This document shows, piece after piece, positions 37,040 to 48,502 of a stretch of DNA of 64,000 nt. Both the position numbers and the translations under genes were made by a program. How positions within the stretch are numbered: position 1 is the first letter of the stretch; each line of letters begins with the position of its first letter. The stretch is taken from NCBI RefSeq assembly GCF_009727055.1, contig NC_052349.1, forward strand, positions 35,907,982-35,971,981. Reading direction: 5' to 3'. The stretch is from Benincasa hispida (taxonomy: Eukaryota > Streptophyta > Magnoliopsida > Cucurbitales > Cucurbitaceae). Under the pieces are notes generated by a model, which saw nothing but the letters and a program-made list of their open reading frames with translations, did not search any database and was not told the origin of the DNA.

Positions 37040-38110
37040 AAGATGGATCGTTACGTCTGTGCATATGAACAAAGTGACTGTCAAGAATAAATATCCCCTT
37101 CCCAGGATCGATGATTTGTTTGACCAGTTATAGGGAGCTACGGTATTCTCTAAGATTGACCTCCGGTCAGAGTACCACCAGCTGAGGATAAAGGGCAGTG
37201 ACATACCCAAGATAGCCTTCTGTTCGAGGTATGGACATTATGAGTTCATAGTGATGTCATTCGGCCTAACGAATGCACCAACAGTGTTCATGGATCTGAT
37301 GAATAGGGTGTTCAAGGAATTCCTCGACACCTTCATGATTGTTTTTTTTTTTATGATATTTTGATTTATTCCAAGACAGAGGCCGAGCTTGGGGAGCATT
37401 TGAGGAAAGTTTTGGAGACATTGAGAGCCAATAAGCTATATGCTAAGTTTTCTAAATGTGAATTTTGGTTGAAGCAGGTGTTCTTTCTAGGGCATGTGGT
37501 ATCCAAGGAAGGTGTCTCAGTGGATCCTGCAAAGGTGGAGGCAATTACGGGTTGGGCTCGTCCAACCATGGTTAGTGAGGTGCGCAGCTTCCTGGGGTAA
37601 GCAGGCTACTACAAACGGTTCGTGAAGGATTTTTCTCACATAGCCGCCCCATTAACTCAGTTGACCCGGAAGGGGGCAACATTTGTTTAGAATGAGGATT
37701 GTGAAAGCAATTTCCAGGACCTCAAGCACAGGCTGGTTTCAGCCCTAGTTCTCACAGTACCGGATGGATCAGATGGTTTCGTCATTTCAGTAATGCATCC
37801 AAGAAGGGGTTGGGATGCGTATTGATGCAACAGGGTAGAGTAGTTGCTTACGCTTCACGTTAGCTGAAGAAGCACGAACAGAATTATCCCACGCATGACT
37901 TGGAGTTAACAGCGGTGGTTTTTGCTCTCAAGATCTGGAGACATTACTTGTATGGAGAAAAGATACAGATCTTCACCAACCACAAGAGTTTGAAGTACTT
38001 TTTCACTCAGAAAGAGCTAAACATAAGGCAAAGAAGGTGGTTGTAACTAGTAAAGGATTATGGCTATGAAATTTTGTACCACCAGAGGAAAGCAAACGTA
38101 GTGGCAGATG
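37040..38110 (+). pseudogene. Gypsy reverse transcriptase and RNase H, active site lost
   Basis: RT copies the element's RNA and RNase H removes it. Readable blocks are [13 protein letters not shown] (about 37095, then a TAG), [15 protein letters not shown] (about 37148), [15 protein letters not shown] text (about 37250), and after the active site [20 protein letters not shown] (37400-37460) and FFLGHVVS. The position of the catalytic YxDD block (37335-37362) is taken by an 11-T run (37342-37352) that removes the first aspartate and shifts the frame by two bases. RNase H follows to about 38110, ending with the NVVADAL motif. Several more stops are present. Confidence 0.88.
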
Positions 38111-38427
38111 CTTTAAGGAAAAAGCTGGCCCATTCCGCATCTCTCATTACTGGACAGACTCACCTATGCACGGAACTGGAGAGGGCAGAGATTGTAGTAG
38201 TCGTGGGAAAGGTCGCGGCACAGTTAGCACAGTTGTCGGTGCAACCAAGCCTAAGGAAGAAGATTATTGATGCATAGCGAGACGACCCTTATTTGGAGGA
38301 GAGAGTTCATAGAGTGGAGTCAGGCCAAGATAGCGAATTCTTTGTGTCAGCAGAATGTGGCCTTCTTTATCAGGGGCGTCTGTGCGTGCCGACGGTTAGT
38401 GACATTAAGGATGAGCTGTTGTCAGAG

Positions 38428-38428
38428 N
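38428..38428. other. Single N between two identical 69-bp copies
   Basis: The 69 bases at 38359-38427 are repeated without visible change at 38429-38497, separated by one N. This is the pattern of a gap closed by overlapping contig ends rather than a real tandem duplication. It splits the frame at the start of the integrase. Confidence 0.97.
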
Positions 38429-38499
38429 GGCCTTCTTTATCAGGGGCGTCTGTGCGTGCCGACGGTTAGTGACATTAAGGATGAGCTGTTGTCAGAGGC

Positions 38500-39181
38500 T
38501 CATAGTTCCCTATTCTCGGTCCACCCTGGCAGCACCAAGATGTACCAAGATCTGAAACGTTACTATTGGTGGAATGATATGAAAAGAGAGGTTGCGGAGT
38601 TCGTCAGTAAGTGTTTGGTGTGCCAGCAGGTGAAAGCCACGAGGCAGAGGCCAGCAGGCTTGTTACAACCATTAAATGTACCAGAATGAAAGTAGGAGCA
38701 TGTGTCTATGGACTTCATCGTGGGGTTGCCTAAGACTAGTAAAGGTTTCACTGTGATATGGGTCGTTGTAGACAGACTTACGAAGCTAGCACATTTCATA
38801 CCTGGAAAGTCCACCTTTTCAGTGAATAAGTGGGCATGGATATACAGGAAAGAAGTGGTAAGATTGCATGGAGTACCCGTGTCCATTGTGTCGGACAAAG
38901 ACCCTCGTTTCATGTCTAACTTCTGGAAGAGTCTCCAGGCGACATTAGGGACCTGGTTAAACTTTAGTATAGCGTTCCACCCTCAGACTGATGGGCAGAC
39001 AGAGAGATTGAATCAGATACTGGAAGACATGTTGCGTGCCTGTGCCATAGAGTTTTTCGGAAGCTGGGATGCTCACTTGCACTTAATGGAGTTTGCGTAC
39101 AATAATAGCTACCAGTCCACTATTGGAATGTCACCCTTTGAGGCCCTATATGGGAAGAGTTACAGGTCCCCTATGTGTTGA
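38500..39181 (+). pseudogene. Gypsy integrase, zinc-binding and catalytic core domains
   Basis: Integrase inserts the cDNA into the genome. The zinc-binding end is seen as HPGSTKMYQDLKRYYWW and CLVCQQVKA (about 38521-38637). The core begins MDFIVGLP (about 38708, first Asp), continues to VSDKDPRF (about 38891, second Asp) and TDGQTERLNQ (about 38988, Glu), so the D,D,E triad is intact. A stop (TGA, 38687-38689) lies between the two domains and another (TGA, 39179-39181) ends the core. This is the best preserved part of the element. Confidence 0.9.
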
Positions 39182-39202
39182 GATGAGGTAGGAGAGAGGA
39201 GA

Positions 39203-39775
39203 TTGTTAGGACCTGAATTGGTGCAGACCACAAATGAGGCCATACAAAAGATCAGGGCTCGTATGCAGACAGCCCAGAGTAGACAGAAGAGCTATGCCGA
39301 TGTAAGATGTAAGGACCTGGAATTTGAGACGGGGGTGAAAGTGTTCTTAAAGATGGCACCCATGAAGGGTATTCTGAGGTTTGGCAGGAAAGGAAAGTTG
39401 AGTCTAAGATTCATTGGACCTTTCGAGGTCCTGGAACGAGTTGGCCCTGTAGCTTACCATTTGACCTTACCTCTAGCATTGTCTTCAGTTCATAATGTCT
39501 TCCATGTTTCGATGCTAAGAAAGTATGTGGCAGATCCGTCCCATGTAGTTGACTACGAGCCCTTACAATTGAATGATAACTTGAGCTACGAGGAGAAGCC
39601 CATAGAGATTCTTGCCAGAGAACTAAAGACATTGCACCGTCGGGAAATCACTTTTGTGAAAGTTCTATGGTAAAACAACCAGTTCAGGGAAGCCACCTGG
39701 GAGCGAGAGGACGAGATGAAGGCCCAGCATCGGAGCTTTTTCAAGGATGAACTTTCGAGGACGAAAGTTCTTTGA
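39203..39775 (+). pseudogene. Gypsy integrase C-terminus and chromodomain-like tail
   Basis: The block contains GPELVQTTNEAIQKI, KVFLKMAPM, RFIGPFEVLERVG and VFHVSMLRKYV, then YEEKPIEILARELK and FVKVLW. A stop TAA at 39671-39673 interrupts the tail just before NNQFREATWERED. The tail is the divergent chromodomain of Tekay-type elements, which directs integration to heterochromatin marks in related elements. Confidence 0.85.
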
Positions 39776-39787
39776 GGGGGGGGAGAA
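39771..39787 (+). promoter_or_regulatory. Polypurine tract of the plus-strand gypsy element
   Basis: The bases TTTGAGGGGGGGGAGAA lie immediately before the LTR start TGTAACATCCC at 39788, the expected place for second-strand priming. Confidence 0.85.
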
Positions 39788-40055
39788 TGTAACATCCCAC
39801 ACCTTTTTATTTATTTATTAATAATGTAAAACTTTTCCCTTTTCAGTAATTGTCCTTAGTTGAAGGGCATGTTTGGAATTCTGAATTTAAAGTATAAATG
39901 CGAGGATTTAAGTGTTGTCGTGGAATTTATTAACAAAATTATTCAATTTGAAAAGTTATGGCAGGAATTAATTATTTTTGGAAAAAGGAAAGTAATTAAA
40001 TAGTATAAAGTGGTTAAGGAAAGGATTTAATTAAAGTTATAAATACTATTTTCCT

Positions 40056-40099
40056 TTTATTATTATTATTATATTATTATTTTATTTTTTTTATCATCA

Positions 40100-40132
<33 letters not shown>

Positions 40133-40152
40133 TCATTATTATTATTATTATT
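40056..40152. repeat. (TTA)n and (ATC)n microsatellites
   Basis: Two adjacent trinucleotide arrays, TTA/ATT then ATC, followed by ATT again, lie in the upstream part of the 3' LTR. Confidence 0.9.
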
Positions 40153-41460
40153 TTTAAAAAATAAAAGGACCCCCCTCACATTTTCCCTCACACGAGCCCC
40201 CCTCCTCCGTTTTCTGCTTCCTCGCCGCCTCTCTGTATCGCGCCTCTCAGCTGTCCTATCGTCGCCGTTCGTGGGTTCCGGCTGGCCAGATCCTGCCGGT
40301 CAGACACGCTGCCAGTCGCCCAGCTCTCCAAACTACCGTCGCCTGAGCCCAAGCTGATCTCCACCGTCGCTCGTCGTGTAAGCTTCTGCCTAGCCGACTC
40401 CTTCGCAGCACGTCCGCTCAACCCGCCTAGATTCGAGCCGCCGACGTCCTCCTCCGCCAGATTCGAGCTCCCGACTGCTTCCAGCGCCGCCAGCCCTGTT
40501 CGTCGCCAGGACCCGCCTACACCACTAGACTTGTGCTTTGAGTAAGCGATTGATTATTTTTGGGCAAGATTTTGGTTGATCTAGTTTGATTACCCATTTG
40601 GATTTTGGGTTAAAAATTTGTTATCTCTATATTTGGAATCCAAATCCAAGATTGGAGTACTTCAGAGTGCACAGCGTGCTGTTTAGTGAATTCGAGTTCA
40701 TTCGGCAAGTATTTTTTGGTAAGCATTGTGACCCTTGTTGTTGATTATTAGGTACTTTTGGTTGTTGGACTGATGAAGAGTTTGGTTTTAGTTTCTCGAA
40801 GGTTCCAAGTCGTTGTCCTTTGGGTTCTAAAATCTGCTAAGAAGAAATTTTGAGTCGAAATCTCGTGAGTGTTGGTTGATCAAGTTTCGTTGGGTAAGTT
40901 CATTGGTGATCCCAAAATTTAATTTGTGTATGGATCTTGGTTCCAAGAATTTAAAATTTGTGTTATGTTTTGTATTAGGGGACTTAGTTCAAGGGTTTTT
41001 GGTTGGAGATCATTAGCTTGGATTAAAAATCGAAATTTGATTTTGAGGTAAGTAATCTTACTACTGGAACTGCCCACGGGCCAGGCTTTAGTTGTATGCT
41101 AGCATGATAAGTGTATGTTATGATAAATGTTAGCATATTGATTGATAGTATGACCCGAATCAAAGTATGTTCTGGCACGAATTCTGATTTTTTTACATAC
41201 ACACCTAAGTACTTGATCGTTAGTATGTGATAGTATGTGTTTTCATATGTCGATGTCTGATCTGCTGGTGTTGAGGCATACTTGTATGTTGTGGATTTAT
41301 GATGTAAGTTAAGCATGGATGATGTATAATATGTTGTTAAGAAATATGTATATGTGATGAAGCCATGGTATCAAGGATTTTTATGTATGTTTTAGAACTG
41401 TACAATGTTGAATCTTAGCACGTTAAGACTGTGTGAATATCCTCATTGATTAATTAGATG

Positions 41461-41580
41461 CTCACCAGTTTGTGTTTCCTTTGGGATTCACCAGTTTGTG
41501 TTTCCTTCGGAATTCACCAGTTTTGTGTTTCCTTTGGGATTCACCAGTTTTGTGTTTCCTTCGGGATTCACCAGTTTTGT
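41461..41580 (+). repeat. 27-28 bp minisatellite in the LTR, about 4 units
   Basis: Units of the type TTCACCAGTTTTGTGTTTCC are repeated with TTYGGGA ends. It is the reverse complement of the array in the minus-strand gypsy LTRs, but with far fewer copies. Confidence 0.9.
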
Positions 41581-43129
41581 GGGCATACTTAACTACAATA
41601 GGATAGGACTCAGTCTCTTATCTGGTACATGTATTTATGTGCCATAGGTGGGTATCTAGAGGACATAGATGCCTAGCCTGACCTCAGTGGTGGGGTTACT
41701 TACTGAGTATTTCATGCTCATTCTTTCCTATGTTGATGTTTCAAGTAAGGGTAGAGATGCACCGGTGATGGCTCAGTGGAATTCGTGATCGTGCCACTAG
41801 GACTAGTTTTTTTTACACTTCCGCATCATGACATTTAGAGTCCTTATTTTTCCCTTAATATTTACTTTTATTATTTTAAACTTATTATTAAGAATTACTT
41901 CTTTTATATACTTTTAATAGTCTTTACGAATTATGGGTACCCTATTATTGTTTTAACAATTTCATTTAATAAATGTCTTTTGAACTTCTTTTGTTTAATT
42001 AACATTTATTTCAACATAACTGAGCGTCGTTTTAAATTCTATGCATGCATTTATTTTAGTATCGACCTAACCTAAGTCCTAGGGGGTCGGGTCGTTACAG
42101 TTAACGTCTCGTTATATAACACCGCTCATGACAGAGACTTCACTTCACTAGGATGACCATAAGTAACATGACATCAATCCTGAGTGAGTTGGGAACTCCT
42201 GCTATTGAGGGCGGTCCTTTAATTTGTATGGGTGCAAGTGCCCAGTTCGCCGATTCAAACCTACCATTTTGGGGATTCATCTGATTTGGGAGCTGGAAAC
42301 TTAGCTACACAAGATGGAATTCACTCCTTCCCCGAGGTAGGGGTAAGTAGATAGATAGCTCCCTTAAGGGCTAATTCCGGGGCTTGAACGATGTAGCGCC
42401 ACACACCTTCTTTTGGCCCGAGAGGTGTTCACACATAGTTGGACTATGTTGTATTGTTCATTAGAGGAATCAGTGGTACTTAAGAAGTGAGATTAACTAC
42501 AGGGGCAAAACGGTAATTTGGCCTAACTGTACTTACGAACATCTGTGAAGGGTCATCGTACTCATGACTGGTTATATCCGAAGGACACAGAAATATATCT
42601 GTGGTAAGAATAGTTCAACTGTTGGTCTTTAGTGCAATGTTTGATAGTTAACGGATTGTGGATCTCGTGGCTAAAGAGTTTAGTCAGCTATTCACGAACC
42701 GTTGGAGCTTCGAGCCACAGGTCCATTAGGTCCTCTGGGTAGCTTGGATAAAGTTGAGAACCAATGTTTGGGTTAATTTGAAATGTTCAAATTGACAAGA
42801 GGAAGTTCAATTATATATGATATAATTGGACTGGTTAATTATATATGATATCATTGGCTAAATGTATGAGATAGATTATTTAGGAGGAAATTAGATATAA
42901 ATATGATTTATATCAAGTAAAGGAGAAAATACTATAGTAGATTTGTGATATCAAACTATAGGGTAAAAATATAATATGATTATATTAATTAATTAATTAG
43001 TTGGTTAATTATATGATAATTAATCGAAAATTCACTTTCGGACGTGGGTTAGTGGAGCAACGTCAGTTATTGTAATCGATGAACTAAAATGAAAAACGTT
43101 TTCATTTTTGAATCATTAAATCGATTGCC

Positions 43130-43390
43130 TAAATCATCAAGAAGAGCGTGCGTTGATAGAATTCTAAACGATCGCTTACGTAAAACGAGAGCCTATACGA
43201 TAGTCCTCTTGCGCCTAAACAATCTTCCTCGCGCGCCTAAACGATCTCATGTTGTTTCCTACATGATCGGATAGCTTTTCTAAACGATCATATAGTGTGC
43301 CGATTTTTCTAAACAATCGTATACCTTTTCCTAAATGATCGTTCAGTAAATTCTACACAATCGTGTATCTTTTTTCTAAATGATAGGCAT
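43130..43390 (+). repeat. Degenerate short repeats around CTAAACGATC
   Basis: The motif CTAAACGATC and variants (CTAAATGATC, CTACACAATC, CTAAACAATC) recurs about ten times at irregular 20-35 base spacing inside the 3' half of the copia-like LTR. It is noncoding; it could be a tandem array that has decayed. Confidence 0.65.
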
Positions 43391-43830
43391 TCTGCTATGC
43401 AATAGCGTCTTTTTCCCTCCCACTTGCTTATCGCCTACACGATTCGTGTGTCCTCCTTCCTCTACCAAATTCACCAAAGACCACCCTTTGGGTTTTCACT
43501 CCGAGAATACCTGGGGCTCTTTAGTGGTGGTATCGTCCCCGTGCAGTCGTGAGTTTGCGGTTTTTCGTGCTGCTGCAGTCGACGCTTCCGCTGGGCATTG
43601 GTAGATTGCGTGGAGGTTTTCCACTACGTTGGAGTTTCGAAGATTGAAGATTGTCTTCAACTAGTATGGAACTCTCTCCTTTGTTATGTTCTTGTTCTTA
43701 GCATGCCGTTAATTAAGATTTATTTGCATAACTATTCGTATGAATGTATAATGTTGTATTTTGGTCACTGTGAGATCGGAGCGATCCGAACACGCTCATG
43801 GAACTCTTCGATATGAGATCCTTCAAATTG

Positions 43831-45670
43831 ATCCCTGAAGTTCGTTGTTTTTAACGATAAAACCTTCTTGATTCATAAGTCCTAGCTTGGATTACTCGTA
43901 CTCCCTAAAGCTAGTTAACTCATTGCCCATGAAAGAGAAAACATACTATCTTGTAATGCTCCAAACCCACTTTAGCAACTTCTTGTTCTCAACTCAACTT
44001 TATTACCAAGTCAATCCCTTATGCCAATGGTTATATTGGAAGATCCAACTTACTTACTTTTGTGCATATACCACTTTTGTCTACCTTGAGCTAGATTATT
44101 TTCCTTTTTCAATCAACTTGATGGTCTTTCTAGTTCCTGTTTCCAACTAGCACACAAACTCAAAATCCCTTAAATCTTACTAATGCCCTCAATGATTTAC
44201 CTCTTAACTAATGAAGCCTCAACATACCATGTCAGTGGTTCTTGAATATCTACTACTACCAGTAACTCCACTTTAGCTTATCCCTTCTCGACCTTCTATT
44301 TCGGTAACAGATTCTTGTGTTGAAACAAAGTTCCATACCAATCACCTACATAAGCTATCTTTCCATCTAACACATATTGTCCTAAAGTTCTACATGATAA
44401 TGGGGTATTCTTCTTTTACACTAGAACAAATACCTTGTAACCCCTCGTATCAAGCCTCCAGACCATACTTAACTAAGAGTTTTGAACACATTAAATTTCT
44501 CTTTCTTTCCAAAAGAGGAAATTTTCTTGGATACTTTTCTCTCCTTTACACTTATCTTTGATAAAACCACTAAATTCAAGACACCTCCTTTTTTTTCGTT
44601 TTTCTTTTTTTTTTCTTTTTTTCCCCACTTTCCAAGTGGAACATAATCTCTTTACTAAATTATATTTTACTTAACTTCTCCATAAGTCTTTACCTCTCTC
44701 ACTAAGAATTTCCATCTTGTAGAATTCCTCTTTGCCAATTTGCATACTTTTAAACTCTAAAAGACTTTTGTTTCTTCAAATTTGCGTAACTTGGATCTCC
44801 TCATCACAATAAGGCTTTGGGTTTAGTCTAGGTATACTAAAATAATCTTTCAATCCTAAACAAATAACACCTTGCTTTAACCCCTTTGAGTCCAAGGTTG
44901 TGTCCAAATATTTTAACTTCCTTTAATGACATCTATTCGCTAGATATTCCAAAAGAATTCTTCATATCATTACACATACTTTACATAGTTCGTCAAGTCT
45001 TAGTATTACCCAAATGATTATGACTTATGAATCCTTTCTAAAATTCTTCTCTAAATGTTGGGTTTTTAATATCTCAAAACCTTTAATAAATTTATAGACT
45101 CTTCTTCTTTTCCTCCTTATTCATAAAACAACTTTTAACCTTATACTTGAGTACTGACCTGTGTATTTATACTACCAGTGATTGATCAATTCCTTTAATA
45201 AATGATTATGACTTATGATCTACATAAAACATAACACTAGTCCTTGATCAATTCCTGTCTCGACAATTTTATTCATTGGCTTAAACATTTAAATATCTTC
45301 ATTCCTAAATTGTCATAACTATACATAGTTTCATCAAACTTTAGCATCTCTGAGCTGAAGTATATATTTGTTCGTTCCTAACATAATTTCCATGAGATAA
45401 ACTAGTGCCAAGTGACCTCACAATTTACTCTACTTTACTATTCTCCTTTTATAGTGTCGTACCTGATAATCCTCTTATAATAATTTCTAACGAGTCACTG
45501 ACCTAGCATTAGAACATAAATGGTGCATTTAAGCTAAACAAATATTTTAATGCACAACTATCATAAAACTTGTAATTGATAAGACGTACCTGGCGATGAC
45601 GAGAAATCCGTTCATGGGCCACAGGGACAATCTGGACTTACATAGTAAGTCAGTCTACAGAACCTAAACA
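43831..45670 (-). other. Internal gypsy region without readable genes
   Basis: This lies between the inserted copia-like LTR and the primer-binding site of the minus-strand gypsy element, where the leader and gag should be. No gag motif or zinc knuckle could be read on the minus strand. The sequence is AT-rich with poly-T runs and is either too decayed or non-autonomous. Confidence 0.45.
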
Positions 45671-45685
45671 TGGGCTCTGATACCA
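45671..45685 (-). promoter_or_regulatory. Primer-binding site of the minus-strand gypsy element
   Basis: The plus strand reads TGGGCTCTGATACCA, giving TGGTATCAGAGCCCA on the minus strand, complementary to initiator methionine tRNA. It lies two bases from the LTR edge at 45688 and marks this LTR as the 5' LTR. Confidence 0.9.
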
Positions 45686-45687
45686 AC

Positions 45688-47977
45688 TGTAACGATCCAG
45701 CCCCATAGGACTCAAGTTAGGCCGTTACTAAATACATGCATGCATGGAACTTAAAACGACACCCTGTTATGGTGAAATAAATGCTAAATAAATAAGGTAA
45801 GTTCAAAAGTCCTTCATTAAATTGAAATATTAAAAACAAACAATAGGGTACCCATAAATCATAAAAGATAATAAATAAATCTGAAAACAATTCTTAATAG
45901 TATGTTTCAAACTTCAAACTGAAAGTAAAAAAAACCAGTCCCAGTGGCTCGATCACGAATTCTGCTTGTCAATCGTCGGTGCATCTCTACCTTTACCTGA
46001 AACAACAACATGAGAAAGGATGAGTATAAAATACTCAGTAAGTAACCCCACTATTGAGGTCAGGCTAGGAATCTATGTTCTCTAGATGCCAACCTCTGGT
46101 GGAACATATAAACTGCTCTAGTCCCCATGAGACACATACATACATGAAAAACTGATTTTTATCCTACTGTAGTTAAGTAGGCTCACTACCTCTAGTAAGT
46201 CCGTAGGACCCACAACTTCTGGTGAATCCCAAAGGAAACATAACCCCTGGTGAATCCCGAAGGAAACATAACCCCTGGTGAATCCCGAAGGAAACACAAC
46301 CCCTGGTGAATCCTGAAGGATACACAATCTCTGGTGAATCTCGAAGGAAACACAATCTCTGGGAAATCCCGAAGGAAATATAATCTCTGGTGAATCCCGA
46401 AGGAAACACAATCTCTGGTGAATCCTGAAGGAAACACAATCTCTGGTGAATCCTGAAGGAAACACAATCTCTGGTGAATCCCGAAGGAAACACAATATCT
46501 GGTGAATCCCAAAGGAAACACAATATCTAGTGGGCATCTAACTAATCAGTAAAGACACTATCACGGTCTAACCGTCACAATTATCACAATATGGTTTTAT
46601 AGCATACATATACATCTCAACATCATGGCTATACAACATGCATATATGCCTCAATATCCTCATATCAAATATCACCTCAATGAATCAAGTATCATCTCTT
46701 ACTAGCATGCAAGTATCTACGTGCACAAATCAATCTTTCAGATTCTCATACAAGAACATATATCGATCATACTATACTATCTGTCTATATGTTATCGTTC
46801 TATCATAATATTCATCTATCATGCTATCGTTCTGTCATAATATTCATCTATCATGCTAACATATATCTAGTGTCTGGCCCATGACCAGTTCCAATAGTAA
46901 GATTACTTACCTCAAATTACGTCTAAGTGGCAAGCAATTTAATCTTTTTCCTAGCTTAGATGAATCTTGAATCAAGCCTAAAGTATAGTTTGTTCCAAAT
47001 ATGCCTTCAATCTCTCAAACAAATGCCTTAATCTAGGCAATTCAATAATAGTGGTTAGAACCTCAAAAATCTAACGACTATATTTTAATTCAATCCTTCC
47101 AAGGCTTAATATATTTACCAAAATGTTGCTTGATCCAAAATTAGTTTCGAACTCAAGTCCATTTGCGAACCCAACTTAATCCTTCGCAACATCTGACAAC
47201 ACACTTCTACCTTAAAAATTCCTCCAATGCTCAAATCCCAAAATACACAGGTCCGGCGAGACCCGACGGTCGGAAGAACCAGATCGACACGTGGCTGATC
47301 GAAGACATGAACGAAAAGCCATAAAACGGCAGAAAAAAAAACTAAGCTTCGCGACTGATGAATCGAACCAGGAGCGGCGTGACTTCGTCGTCGGGCGACT
47401 CTATTCGGGCGACGTGCAAACGGAACGACAAAGACGGATGTGACGTCGACGACTAACGGACAACCAAATGGCGCGGCGATGGGAGACTGGCATCGGGCAG
47501 TCCTTGTGTTTAAAAGGAAGAAGAAGAAAATAGGGAGGGTTTCAGTGCACTCTTCCCTAGGGTTCTTTAATCCACCAAATATAAATATAAAATATTCTTT
47601 TCTTTTCTTTTCTTAAATTCCAAAACCCATAAATATATTTTTTTCTTTTTTCTTTTTTTTTTCCTTAGTAAATATATCACATCAAACTCAAATCTTTCAC
47701 CTCTTCTCCAATTAATTAGATAAACCTCAAAATAAATTTATCAACTTTAAATCACTTCTTTCCAAAAATTCTAAATCCCAAAATTAAACTCAAACTTTCC
47801 AAATTAACTTAATCCAAATTTATAAATCTTTTTAGATATTTGATTTAATAAATTCCAAATAAACCAATTATCTTCTCCTAATTCTTTAATTAAATTTTGG
47901 ATCCAAACTCCAAAAATTAAAGAGATTTAAATTTTTTAAAACCACAATTTCCTCTTTTCCTTCTTAAATTTCAATTC

Positions 47978-48026
<49 letters not shown>

Positions 48027-48194
48027 AAATTCCTCATCCATATAATTCAATTATCCCTTCCAATTAATTTAAAACCCTAGTCAAAAGATCCACATTATCC
48101 AATAAAACTTCTTCAACTATAACAATTTGATTCCAAATTCCAAAGATTAGAGAAACTAAAATTCTTAAAACTTACTACAACTCGAGATGTTACA
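45688..48194 (-). repeat. 5' LTR of the minus-strand gypsy element
   Basis: Length 2507 bases, collinear with 30421-33014 with scattered substitutions and small indels. It contains the 28-bp minisatellite (about 46207-46515, 11 units) and a 44-A run at 47980-48023 where the partner LTR has only about seven A. Confidence 0.92.
46207..46515 (-). repeat. 28-bp minisatellite in the 5' LTR, 11 units
   Basis: Same unit as at 31000-31340 (CTGGTGAATCCCGAAGGAAA plus CACAATCT). One unit near 46361 carries GGGAAATCCC in place of GGTGAATCCC. All three minus-strand frames are open for the same arithmetic reason as in the partner. Confidence 0.95.
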
Positions 48195-48332
48195 CTCAAC
48201 CAAGTCTTTTTCACTATTAATTATTTTTAGTTTGCGATGATTTTTATCTTTGGAACCCACTGGTCTACCACACTTCTGGCGTATTCCAGACTCATTGATG
48301 ATAACTTGTTGTGTTGGGATATCATTTTTTTA

Positions 48333-48404
48333 TGGAACATTTGCAGCTGGTGTATGTGACTTAGTTACTGGAACATTTGCAGCTGCTGTATGTGACTTAG
48401 TTAC
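48333..48404 (-). repeat. 36-bp tandem duplication in the copia pol linker
   Basis: Two units starting TGGAACATTTGCAGCTG lie at 48333-48368 and 48369-48404, differing at one base. On the minus strand they encode a repeated NVPVTKSHTPAA-like peptide between integrase and reverse transcriptase, a linker that is often repetitive in this copia group. Confidence 0.8.
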
Positions 48405-48502
48405 TTTCTTTGTATCTATAAATGCATCTGGCAATTGATTTGCTATTTTTTATAAATGAATTATTTTCTGAACTTCAAGTTCACATTGATCTGTACAGGG
48501 AT

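Larger units (their letters stand above)
34881..42099 (+). mobile_element. Tekay/Del-like Ty3/gypsy gag-pol with 3' LTR, 5' end missing
   Basis: Plus-strand order is gag (about 34905-36190), protease (36300-36490), reverse transcriptase and RNase H (about 37040-38110), integrase (38500-39180), integrase end with chromodomain-like tail (39203-39750), purine tract, 3' LTR (39788-42099). Reverse transcriptase before integrase is the gypsy order, and the terminal block (YEEKPIEILAREL, FVKVLW, EATWERED) is typical of the Tekay/Del chromovirus group. There is no 5' LTR, primer site or start of gag; the copia-like LTR runs straight into gag near 34881. A deletion or a collapsed assembly could explain this. 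Many stops make it nonfunctional. Confidence 0.88.
39788..42099 (+). repeat. 3' LTR of the plus-strand gypsy element
   Basis: The 2312-base LTR runs from TGTAACATCCC to GGTCGTTACA. A probable TATA box (TTATAAATA) is at about 40037-40045 and a GC-rich leader-like block at about 40185-40520. It is related to the LTRs at 30421-33014 and 45688-48194 in opposite orientation: the same ATGCATGCAT, CTGCCCA and GAGGTCAGGC words appear in the matching order. Microsatellites (ATT and ATC units) lie at about 40056-40152. Confidence 0.9.
34470..43830 (+). mobile_element. Copia-like LTR split by a gypsy element
   Basis: The LTR begins TGTTGGGGTTGATG at 34470 and runs to about 34880, then resumes at about 42100 (GTTAACGTCTCGTTATATAAC) and continues to about 43830. 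The two parts line up with the reverse complement of the LTR at 21629-25905 on either side of GTTTGTATAAGACC, which shows they were once continuous. Net length is about 2.1 kb. The 3' end is uncertain: TTCA at about 43828 is one candidate, but a target duplication matching AATAG (34465-34469) was not found. It may be a solo LTR. Confidence 0.7.
30421..48194 (-). mobile_element. Ty3/gypsy element, nested in the copia element and itself interrupted
   Basis: LTRs are 30421-33014 (3') and 45688-48194 (5'), both starting TGTAACGA and ending GATGTTACA on the plus strand and flanked by CTCAA. The primer-binding site is at 45671-45685 and a purine tract lies beside 33014. The element's own internal DNA is only about 33015-34469 and 43830-45687, and only the integrase end is recognisable. 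It was therefore either non-autonomous, internally deleted or too decayed to read in the second part. The middle is occupied by a copia-like LTR that carries another gypsy element. Confidence 0.9.

Noticed and set aside
40188..40421. 77-aa minus-strand frame
   Set aside because: Antisense to the GC-rich leader block of the gypsy LTR; no family.
43089..43604. Plus-strand frames in the copia-like LTR
   Set aside because: They arise from degenerate CTAAACGATC repeats inside an LTR, with no known domain.
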